A stretch of 64,000 nt of DNA, taken from an uncultured Fibrobacter sp. (GTDB lineage: Bacteria; Fibrobacterota; Fibrobacteria; Fibrobacterales; Fibrobacteraceae). The translations under genes were made by a program, and so were the position numbers. Location of the stretch: assembly GCA_946413655.1 (NCBI GenBank), contig CAMKLO010000011.1:1-64000 (forward strand), read 5' to 3'. Of this stretch, positions 32,057 through 39,397 are shown one piece after another (position 1 is the stretch's first letter; the number at the start of each line of letters is the position of its first letter). Below the pieces are notes generated by a model that saw only the letters and a program-made list of their open reading frames with translations, made no database searches and was not told where the DNA came from.

Positions 32057-33313
32057 ATGCCCACCACCTACGCACAAAAACAATCCCCCGCCCAAAAGAA
32101 GGATGCCCCCACCGCAGCCTCCGTTCTCGATTCTTCTTCTCAAAGCGAATCCCTCCAGCGTAAGGCGGACATGGCAAATAATGCCGCACAGCGAGCAGAA
32201 GCCCCGCGACCGAATAACACGGGCATGCCGGACAACTTGAAAGCTGGTATCGAAAGCCTCTCCGGTTTTTCGATGGACGATGTGCGTGTGCATTATAACA
32301 GTTCTAAACCAGCTACTGTTCAGGCTCTTGCATATACGCAGGGAACAGACATCCATGTTGCCCCCGGTCAGGAAAAACACCTCCCGCACGAGGCTTGGCA
32401 TGTCGCCCAACAAATGGCCGGCCGCGTTTCTCCTACCACGAATATCAACGGAATGCCTGTGAACGATAACACCGCCCTAGAACATGAAGCGGATGTAATG
32501 GGGGAGAGAGCGTTGCAGAGGAAGGGAATGGGATGTTCAACAACTCTGCAAAAAGGGAATTGTGATCATATTGTACAGTGCATGTCTTGGTATGAAATTT
32601 TTCAAGGATTTAATTTGAACGATTCTGCCGTTCCCAAAATTGTGAAACTTTGTAAAGAAAATCCCGAATTTGGTAAATGGGTAAGTGATAGTTTGAATGC
32701 ATGTCAACATGTGAATCGTGTGGATAATAACAGTTCTAATTATCATAGCACAGCAGGTACCATTTCTGGATCTGATCGCGCTGGTTATCCAGGAAAACAA
32801 GATCCTGATAAGAAATTGCGTCATGAAATGAAAGTTATTACAATACTGCATGAGCTGATGCATACCGCAGTTCGTAATGGGGCTTATCAAAAAAGAATTG
32901 GTGTGAATAATAATGTAATTAATTGGGGAGATGAAAGGGAAGAATATAATAAGAACGCACATAATTCAAACATTGGAGATTGGAATGTTTCCGCGAATGA
33001 TAATCAAGAATTAAGAACGCAATTCCGTTTTCTTCTTATGAATGCCCTAAGGCTTAGGGATATTTGTAAACAAGAATTTTCCTCGAGGATAGATTCTACA
33101 ACTTGTCCCTATTTTATTATAGCTACGAGGGTTAGTCATCTTGTGAATTGTCCGTGTATTGAATATGATGCTGTATTGGGTGATCTTGTATATTATATGA
33201 TGCGTAAGAGGTTGACTGAAACGAGTACATATAAATATGCAAATAAATTGTTGAAAGATGCAAACGAAAGAAGACATGACCATACAAAAAGAGTGGTAAA
33301 TATCTTGCCTTAA
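32057..33313 (+). CDS. DUF4157 eCIS cargo protein with C-terminal HELMH metalloprotease-like tail
   Basis: 418 aa. Leader 1-45 (DSSSQSESLQRKADM); a DUF4157 core at about 51-150 with LSGFSMDDVRVHYNSSKPA and the core's own HEAWHVAQQ (111-115); then an unrelated tail from about 160 with a second zinc-ligand motif HELMH (265-269) and candidate further ligands in DEREEYN. DUF4157 marks proteins loaded into or linked with eCIS particles, so the tail is a probable toxic protease. The DNA becomes more A+T rich after about 32,530, where the tail begins, consistent with tail exchange. Tail family not identified. Confidence 0.85.
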   Translation: MPTTYAQKQSPAQKKDAPTAASVLDSSSQSESLQRKADMANNAAQRAEAPRPNNTGMPDNLKAGIESLSGFSMDDVRVHYNSSKPATVQALAYTQGTDIHVAPGQEKHLPHEAWHVAQQMAGRVSPTTNINGMPVNDNTALEHEADVMGERALQRKGMGCSTTLQKGNCDHIVQCMSWYEIFQGFNLNDSAVPKIVKLCKENPEFGKWVSDSLNACQHVNRVDNNSSNYHSTAGTISGSDRAGYPGKQDPDKKLRHEMKVITILHELMHTAVRNGAYQKRIGVNNNVINWGDEREEYNKNAHNSNIGDWNVSANDNQELRTQFRFLLMNALRLRDICKQEFSSRIDSTTCPYFIIATRVSHLVNCPCIEYDAVLGDLVYYMMRKRLTETSTYKYANKLLKDANERRHDHTKRVVNILP

Positions 33314-33354
33314 AATTCGTTTTTTTATATAGAAGATTTTTGGGGTAATATTTT

Positions 33355-33495
33355 ATGAAATCTGTATACACGAATAGAAATGATACATTACAAAAGATTT
33401 CAAACTCAAATGCTGAATCTGTAACGGATTCTTCTGCTCAGTATAATAGCCTGCAGTGCGAAGCCCTCTCCGAGGAAGGGGAATTCCTTGAATAA
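33355..33495 (+). CDS. Very short leader-only ORF before the second cargo gene
   Basis: 46 aa, below ORF cutoffs. It keeps the cargo leader pattern (VYTNRNDTLQK, SVTDSSAQYNSLQ) and ends in an acidic tail (EEGEFLE). Its place, directly before a full DUF4157 gene, copies the arrangement of the 74-aa ORF before the first cargo gene. The ribosome site is weak (tggggtaa at 9-10 nt). Either a remnant of a degraded cargo gene or a small peptide. Confidence 0.55.
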   Translation: MKSVYTNRNDTLQKISNSNAESVTDSSAQYNSLQCEALSEEGEFLE

Positions 33496-33517
33496 ATAAT
33501 TGAAAAAGGAGCACATC

Positions 33518-34627
33518 ATGCAAATCACATACGCACAAAAGAATGATACTGTGCAAAAGGCTTCGACGAACACCGTCGAAGCCGTCGTTGATTCTTCGTC
33601 GCAGTCTGCAACCTTGCAGCGGCATGCTTCGCTTGCGGATGGGGTGGCGCAGCGTGCTCCGCGACCCCGCCCGAATAACACCGGAATGCCGGACAATTTA
33701 AAAGATGGTATCGATAGCCTTTCTGGTTTTTCAATGGATAATGTTCGTGTGCATTACAACAGCAGCAAACCCGCTACCGTGCAGGCTCTCGCCTACACGC
33801 AGGGAACTGACATCCATGTTGCCCCCGGCCAAGAAAAGCACCTCCCCCATGAAGCATGGCATGTCGCCCAGCAAATGGCTGGTCGAGTTTCGCCTACTAC
33901 AAACATCAATGGCATGCCTGTCAATGATAATGCAGGATTGGAGCATGAAGCCGATGTGATGGGAGAAAAGGCTGTGCAGCGCAAGAATGTTGAAAAGGAT
34001 GATGCTTGTTTGAGGGGGCCTTTGAACGAAGTGTGTCAGTTGGTTAGGGTTAAAGAGGGGGTGAGTGATTGGGATTATTGTGATTATTACGAGGACTTGT
34101 GTAATATTTTGTTGAAGAAAAATTGCGAGAATGAAAAAATTACTATAGGAAGTGAGGAGAATACTCGAAAAAAATGGAGAATGCTTCTTGTAAATAAATT
34201 TGGAGCAACTTTAGGAATTCAAACATTTGGACGTTTTCTTATATCGAATTGCCAAAATTTTGCATCTGTTTGCGATGTTTGTGTAGTTAATGATCCAACA
34301 CGACAAGATGCTCCGATGGTAGATGATTTTGATATCACTCAATTTGTGTACACTCAAGGTTTTGAAAACCTAATGACCGATGATGAAATAAGGTGGGTGA
34401 GAAATCATTGCCATGATGTTGTTGCAAATGGTGGCGAAAATGTTGGAAACTTTGAAAATGTTTACCATGTTACCCATGCAGGAGGACATGGCAATAGCAT
34501 TTGGTGGGTTTATCAAGGTGGTGTAATGAAGGTTGTGGGGTGTGCTAGGCATTCGGGACGAAAAGGCAATAATCAATATACTTTTCATGCTAAAGTTGAT
34601 GGAATGCCTGATAAATATAGTAGGTAA
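33518..34627 (+). CDS. DUF4157 eCIS cargo protein with unidentified C-terminal tail
   Basis: 369 aa, with aaaggag ribosome site 6 nt before the ATG at 33518 (the longer frame from 33500 is not needed). Leader 1-45 and DUF4157 core 51-150 (HEAWH at 111-115) align without gaps with the 32057 protein; the tail after about 158 is unrelated to it. The tail ends with THAGGHGNSIWWVYQGG and GCARHSGRKGNNQYTFH, whose spaced His and Arg/Lys residues recall small nuclease-type toxins, but no family was recognised. Tail DNA is A+T rich. No obvious immunity gene follows. Confidence 0.82.
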   Translation: MQITYAQKNDTVQKASTNTVEAVVDSSSQSATLQRHASLADGVAQRAPRPRPNNTGMPDNLKDGIDSLSGFSMDNVRVHYNSSKPATVQALAYTQGTDIHVAPGQEKHLPHEAWHVAQQMAGRVSPTTNINGMPVNDNAGLEHEADVMGEKAVQRKNVEKDDACLRGPLNEVCQLVRVKEGVSDWDYCDYYEDLCNILLKKNCENEKITIGSEENTRKKWRMLLVNKFGATLGIQTFGRFLISNCQNFASVCDVCVVNDPTRQDAPMVDDFDITQFVYTQGFENLMTDDEIRWVRNHCHDVVANGGENVGNFENVYHVTHAGGHGNSIWWVYQGGVMKVVGCARHSGRKGNNQYTFHAKVDGMPDKYSR

Positions 34628-34660
34628 AAAAATGTTTGATGCCACTCCCCATTTTCTACA

Positions 34661-35612
34661 TCACCCCACCCACTCTCCAAAATTCTCCGGCGTAACGGTC
34701 TCGATTTCGGCATCTGGGTATCGGTTCGTAAACGCCTTGGTGACGCGGCTTTTCTTTTTGGGGTTCCACTTGAATTCGAACGCCTTGATTTTTGAGCCGC
34801 AGACTTCAAGGTAATCGACTTCCATCTGGTCGGTCGTTCGCCAGAAATATGGGAGTCCATCGGCACGGCTGTAGGCTTTCCTTTTCATGCGTTCGCTGAT
34901 GGCGTAGTTTTCCCAAAGTGCCCCGATGTCGTTCCTTTGCGGCACGGGCGTAAAATCGTTCAGTACGGCATTGCGGATTCCGTTATCCCAGAAGTAATAC
35001 TTGACGCCTTTTTTGATTTCATTGCGCAAGTTGTTCGAATACGATGTTAGCGGGAAAATGATAAACGCCTGTTCCAATATTTTCAGATACGATTCCACAA
35101 GTGTCCGTGACACGCCAATGAGTCCGGCTAATTCACTGTAAGAGACTTCGCTGCCCACCTGCAAGGCCACCGCCCGCAACAATTTTTCAAGCACGGTCGG
35201 TTTTCGGATTCCTTCGTACTGCATCAAATCTCGATACAGGTGGCTGTCCGCAAGCATCTTAAGTGTTTCTTTGACGCCGTCCTCGTTTGTCACGACTTCG
35301 GGATAGCTTCCGTAAATTAGCCGTAGTTCAAGTTTTTTGGATTCTTCCAAAAATCCAAAGTGCTTAGCAAGTTCTGTATAACTTAACGGGAACAACTTGT
35401 ATTCGAATTTGCGACCGGTCAATGGTTCTTCTACAGAGTTTGCCAATGTGAACGAACTTGACCCGGTAATCACTACTTGAACATCGTCGCGGGAATCCAC
35501 AAGCAGTTTTACCGCACGCCCGAGGTTCTGAACCTTTTGACCTTCGCCGATAAAAACAACCTTCTTTTCGCCTATTAGCGGTGTCTTGCATCTATCAAAA
35601 AGTCAATATTTT
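34661..35612 (-). pseudogene. Truncated AAA_14/DUF4143-family ATPase
   Basis: The frame reads from an in-frame stop near 35612 to 34661 without its N-terminal Walker A region. The opening LIGEKKVVFIGEGQKVQNLGRAVKLL corresponds to the family's VVFIDEAQKV Walker B, here changed to FIGEGQ. Downstream parts are well kept: ITGSSSF...LTGRKFEYKLFPLS (AAA_14) and the DUF4143 C-terminus with TTDQMEVDYLEV and KAFEFKWNPKKK. The family's members are poorly understood ATPases spread by transfer. Loss of the 5-prime end and of the Walker B acids makes this a decaying gene. It may also be read from the ATG at 35500. Confidence 0.8.
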
Positions 35613-35894
35613 GCATTTACAAGTGCCAAAACACGAATTTTTACGATAATTTTCGAATTTTTCAGTTTTTTTCGTTGACGAATTCCTTGTCAAACACAGC
35701 AGTCCTGTTTTCAAACAAGTGTATTCGTTCTAACGAATTTTTGTTGATTAAATGTTTTCTAAAGCTTTCAAAGTAGGTGTCCGATCAATATCTCTTTTGT
35801 AGGACAGTTCAATCACTTTTAGCCAATACGAAGTAATGAATCCATTGCAACGTGCGATGGATCCATCACTTTTTATCAGAACTGTGGCTTTAGC
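35613..35894. other. Intergenic region upstream of the decayed ATPase
   Basis: About 280 bp, A+T rich in its left half (repeated cgaattttt and cgaatt pieces at 35,630-35,745). On the minus strand a short open stretch (about 35,755-35,870) reads ARCNGFITSYWLKVIELSYK and ends LKALENI-stop; it lacks a start and may be the remnant of another gene. Nothing else is recognised. Confidence 0.4.
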
Positions 35895-37142
35895 CTAGAT
35901 TCCGCAGGCGGAAATAACTCCTGGCGTGGGCGTACCCGTGCACCAGGATTCGCTTTCATCGCGCTTGTTCCAAAGCCCGATGTTCAGTTGCGTACTCTTG
36001 CGGACTGCAGCCGAGGCGGAACCCACAGGGAGCGGTGCCACATGGAGCGAATCCGACTTGCCGTAATAGAGCGAGTCGAGAACGGTCCCGTTGCACTGCA
36101 ACACGATTGAACCGCTCGTTTTCCCGAAGGCGGGCATGTTTTCTGTGAACTTGTATATGCCTGCACTTTGTGCGTCTTCGCGGTCGCCTACGACGAGGAT
36201 TTCGTTAGGTGGTAACTCGAACGTCTCAATCTCAGCGGAACCGCTCACGTTCGAAGTTTTTCCGAAGGTGCACTTGTCCAGCACGAGCGTATCGGTGCTC
36301 CCGTTGTAGAATTCCACGAACGCGAATTGCGTGGAATCTTTTGTATTGGGCTGCACAAAGAACTCGCTCATGACAATATCGTTTGCTGCCGGTGCCCGCT
36401 TTATTGCCGGGAGTTTGAGCGACACTTGCAAATTCACATCCTTCGCGATGTCGATGGCAAGCGCAATCTTGCTGCGGAGCGATTCAATCTGGAAACTCGG
36501 GATAGGTGAGGTTTCGTCGAGAGTGAAATCGTCTTCCATGCTGAAGATGGTCTTGCCGCTTTCGTCCTGCATCGAAATGACGATGTGGTATTCGCGGTCG
36601 AGTTTGAGGTCGTCGCTGGTGAACGTGACGTTCTCCGAATCGAACACCATGGGGTAGGTGAACAATTCCCCGTTGCTCGTGAGTTTCATTTCGCCAGTCT
36701 TAATTCCCGCCGGGTTGCCAAAGCCGATGGGAATCTTCACATAGACGAACCCGACCAGCGCGTGCATGGGAATTTTCAAGTTCACGGCGGAACCCGCTTC
36801 TAGCGAAGTCGTGACTTCGCCTTCTTGCATCAAGGCTCCGTTGGCGTAGAGTTTTGCGTTGAACACCCATTCGTCACCAGGGAAAAGGTCGAGGTTGAAC
36901 GATTTTTTCTCGATGGAATGCACGAGATGAAGCGTGTCTGTTCCGTAGCAGTCTAGCACGAGGCTGTCGAGCAGCGGAGTCTCGGCGAAATCCAGATTGA
37001 GGGCGACATTTGCCACAGTCCCTGTTTGGATTGTCGGGTTGGACGTTTCGGCTTGAGATTCGCTGGAGCAGTTCCAAAGGGATAGAGCTGCGATGATTGA
37101 GGCTGCGCCGAGGCAGACGTGTTTTTTTGTTGTAGGACTCAT
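35895..37142 (-). CDS. Lamin-tail-domain-like lipoprotein
   Basis: 415 aa, lipobox LWNC (Cys25 region) after a positively charged start, so a predicted outer-envelope lipoprotein. The N-terminal two thirds is beta-rich without a recognised family (VALNLDFAETPLLDSLVLDCYG). The C-terminal part from about 260 reads like a lamin-tail domain: IVMSEFFVQP, FAFVEFYNGSTDTLVLDKCTFG, NEILVVGDRED and the closing WCTGTPTPGVISACGI. Another LTD protein lies at 62202. The role is unknown; such domains in exported bacterial proteins are thought to be binding or structural modules. Confidence 0.7.
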   Translation of the reverse strand: MSPTTKKHVCLGAASIIAALSLWNCSSESQAETSNPTIQTGTVANVALNLDFAETPLLDSLVLDCYGTDTLHLVHSIEKKSFNLDLFPGDEWVFNAKLYANGALMQEGEVTTSLEAGSAVNLKIPMHALVGFVYVKIPIGFGNPAGIKTGEMKLTSNGELFTYPMVFDSENVTFTSDDLKLDREYHIVISMQDESGKTIFSMEDDFTLDETSPIPSFQIESLRSKIALAIDIAKDVNLQVSLKLPAIKRAPAANDIVMSEFFVQPNTKDSTQFAFVEFYNGSTDTLVLDKCTFGKTSNVSGSAEIETFELPPNEILVVGDREDAQSAGIYKFTENMPAFGKTSGSIVLQCNGTVLDSLYYGKSDSLHVAPLPVGSASAAVRKSTQLNIGLWNKRDESESWCTGTPTPGVISACGI

Positions 37143-37222
37143 ATAACCTCCTGTTTTGGATAGGTCCTACATAGTTAACACGCTTTAATGGTGGTGTTTG
37201 TCCGTAAAAAATGTGTAAAAAT

Positions 37223-37714
37223 TTAAAAACGTAGTTTGCTTTTGCCGTTTTCCACGCGATTCCCTTGGAGCTTGGTTGCACAGGCCTTGTCTTGTCGGAG
37301 AATCTTTACGAGTGCACTTGGACTAAGTCCGAAGGCTGCCGCGGCGGCTTTCGTGTCGCCGTTCTTTTGCGCCATGATGTCGAATACGTGAGCGACAAAC
37401 AGCGGAAATTGCGGGTTGCTCGGCTGGATATGCCCGTTGCTGCCTGGGAATTTCATTTCGACATCGGGGGGCGTTTCGCGGACATTCAGCGCAAGTGCCA
37501 TTTGCATGCGGTGCAATGCGTGAATTTTGTTTTCTTTTGCGCTCCTGCTTTCGGAAGACTTTATTTCTAAATTATATTGTGGTAAGGTCAGATGAACGCC
37601 GGTATTGGTCTTGTTCCTGTGCTGACCACCGGGGCCGCTGCCTTGATACCCTTTCAGGGAACAGGCCCGCAAAAGTTCGTCGAGGTTCATTTTCAGGTAG
37701 GTGTCGCGATGCAT
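37223..37714 (-). CDS. Peptide chain release factor-like protein (GGQ domain)
   Basis: 163 aa if started at 37714, or 155 aa from the internal ATG at 37690. It contains the RF-1 catalytic motif GSGPGGQHRNKTNTGVHL (GGQ at about 29-31), which hydrolyses peptidyl-tRNA, and lacks codon-recognition domains, so it belongs with ArfB/YaeJ-type or RF-H-like rescue factors. The C-terminal tail is not strongly basic. The long frame reaching 38383 is a shadow of the + strand gene. Neither start has a visible ribosome site. The 37714 start codon abuts the + strand start at 37709 (ATG|CAT). Confidence 0.8.
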   Translation of the reverse strand: MHRDTYLKMNLDELLRACSLKGYQGSGPGGQHRNKTNTGVHLTLPQYNLEIKSSESRSAKENKIHALHRMQMALALNVRETPPDVEMKFPGSNGHIQPSNPQFPLFVAHVFDIMAQKNGDTKAAAAAFGLSPSALVKILRQDKACATKLQGNRVENGKSKLRF

Positions 37715-38434
37715 GTTCTGAAAAATAAAATAGTTCTTGCGTTGTTGTTGGGCGTGTTTGCGTTTATGGCTGGCTGTGCCGGTTCTTCTAAGGGTTCTGG
37801 TAATGCTAACGAATCTGACGAAACGGCCGCTGTCCGCGATGCAAAGTTCAAGGCTCAGGAAGCGGACAAACTCGCGATGCTCGAAAGCATGTACGAACTG
37901 TTCAAGTCCTCTGTCAAGAACCGCGCCCCGTCTGACGTTTTGCTCGGCTTTTTGACGGATTCGTCGGAATATTGGCTCGATACGCTTGAAAATCATGCCA
38001 AAACTTACGATGCGACGGCCATGGACACCTGCCAGTTCTACGAGGCTTACGCCATAGTACTTTATCGCCTTTTCGAACGCGAACACCTTTGGGATGTTCC
38101 CGATTACCGCATGCTTTACCTGCTCTTGTACAATAGCGGGTTTCTGGACGTGGTCGATCGCGTGAACATGGGCCCGTTCGAAATCAAGAACGACCGCGGG
38201 AGTGTTGGCTTGGCATCGAGCCCGAAGGTGCCTATCATGTTGTTCGATTGGGACGATACGAAATGGAAACTCGACTTGGTCGAGACGCTTCCGCTCATTA
38301 CAAAAGGCGTCGAAGCGACTGCCGCAAAAAAGAATTGGACCGGGGCTAGGCTTGCGCTCTACTGGCTCGACAAGAAATACCACTTGCAGTATTCACGTTT
38401 GGACGAATCGCTATTTGAACCGATTGGTTTTTAA
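37709..38434 (+). CDS. Exported lipoprotein of unknown function
   Basis: 241 aa. The signal peptide runs from MHVLKNKIVLALLLGVFAFMAGC with lipobox MAGC; a ribosome site aggtagg lies 8 nt before the ATG at 37709. The longer frame from 37592 is rejected because the signal peptide would become internal. The mature part is soluble, alpha/beta, with no recognised domain (LLGFLTDSSEYWLDTLENHAKTYD). It is followed after 27 bp by another exported protein of unknown function on the same strand, probably one operon. No catalytic motif is visible. Confidence 0.75.
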   Translation: MHVLKNKIVLALLLGVFAFMAGCAGSSKGSGNANESDETAAVRDAKFKAQEADKLAMLESMYELFKSSVKNRAPSDVLLGFLTDSSEYWLDTLENHAKTYDATAMDTCQFYEAYAIVLYRLFEREHLWDVPDYRMLYLLLYNSGFLDVVDRVNMGPFEIKNDRGSVGLASSPKVPIMLFDWDDTKWKLDLVETLPLITKGVEATAAKKNWTGARLALYWLDKKYHLQYSRLDESLFEPIGF

Positions 38435-38461
38435 CGGACTTGAAGTGAAGGTTTAGATTTT

Positions 38462-39325
38462 ATGCGTAAGTTTTTTGAGGCCTGTGCGCTTATTCTTACT
38501 TTTGCCGTGGTGTCTTGGGCTGCTCCAAGCAAGCCTGCGATGAAAATTTACGGCGCTGTCGAAGCGAAGGAAGGCTTTGCGGGGGCTCGCCTTTTTGACG
38601 TACTCGATTCTGTCGGTGGCACGGGAACGTGGATGGAATGGGATGTGAACGGCGTCCGGGACCCGTCTGTGATGAAGGTGCTCGACCCGCTTTTGAAGTC
38701 TTCGAATAAGCCGAAAATGGTATGGCTTATCACCGAACGCGACAAGCCTTTGCTCTCGGTGCTTTTGCCAAAGGGGGCTGGCGAAGTGCTTGTGTTTTAT
38801 GAACTCGGTGCTCTCGATGCCAAACCGGTACAGCTCAAGTTGAACAAAGTCCTTACGCCGGATGTCGTTTTCAGAGATTACAGACAAACATCTGAAACGG
38901 AATTTGTTCATCTCGACCGCTCGAACCTTAAAATTACGGTGCTGGATAAACTAATCAGGTTCACGTATGACAATCCCGATAAGACCCCGCTCCGTTATGA
39001 CCCTGATTTTTCAACGAAAACCATCGTCGATAAGCATGCCGAAGTGAACGACTACCTGGGCTTTTTGAAGTATGAGTATTCCATGATGCTTAGGGCTTTT
39101 GTCCAATCTACCCGCGGTATTTTTAACTGGCAGCCGTGGCACTGGTATATGGACAAGTGGAATTCGAAGTACATGATTTCGCCGAAGGAAATCGAGATGA
39201 TTCTTTCTAAAGGGTTTCCTCCCGATTACTTCACCGTGTTCAAGGCCAAGGCTTCGGGGGGTGAAGTTATTGAAATGCGCACAACCGGGAACGGATTCCT
39301 TGAAATGGTCATTACAAGACCTTAA
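38462..39325 (+). CDS. Secreted protein of unknown function
   Basis: 287 aa with a signal peptide (MRKFFEACALILTFAVVSWAA, cleavage near residue 21). No domain recognised; the C-terminal region has FNWQPWHWYMDKWNSKYMISP and FPPDYFTVFKAKASGGE. It follows the lipoprotein gene by 27 bp. Both are probably envelope proteins of a Fibrobacter-specific type. The gap after it holds a GCCCGC-ctgtga-GCGGGC hairpin (39347-39364 region) without a strong T-run. Confidence 0.7.
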   Translation: MRKFFEACALILTFAVVSWAAPSKPAMKIYGAVEAKEGFAGARLFDVLDSVGGTGTWMEWDVNGVRDPSVMKVLDPLLKSSNKPKMVWLITERDKPLLSVLLPKGAGEVLVFYELGALDAKPVQLKLNKVLTPDVVFRDYRQTSETEFVHLDRSNLKITVLDKLIRFTYDNPDKTPLRYDPDFSTKTIVDKHAEVNDYLGFLKYEYSMMLRAFVQSTRGIFNWQPWHWYMDKWNSKYMISPKEIEMILSKGFPPDYFTVFKAKASGGEVIEMRTTGNGFLEMVITRP

Positions 39326-39384
39326 TTTTCTTGTCATTTGTCATGCCCGCCTGTGAGCGGGCATCTCCGTGTATATTTTTTTTC

Positions 39385-39390
39385 TATTTT
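39385..39390 (+). promoter_or_regulatory. TATTTT box directly upstream of the C25 protease gene
   Basis: TATTTT ends 7 nt before the GTG start at 39398; there is no Shine-Dalgarno. A further gtatatttt lies at about 39370. Confidence 0.4.
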
Positions 39391-39397
39391 ACCTTTC

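Noticed and set aside
37715..38383. N-terminal extension of the release-factor-like frame
   Set aside because: It runs antisense through the lipoprotein gene, which has a signal peptide and ribosome site; the GGQ domain begins only after 37714.
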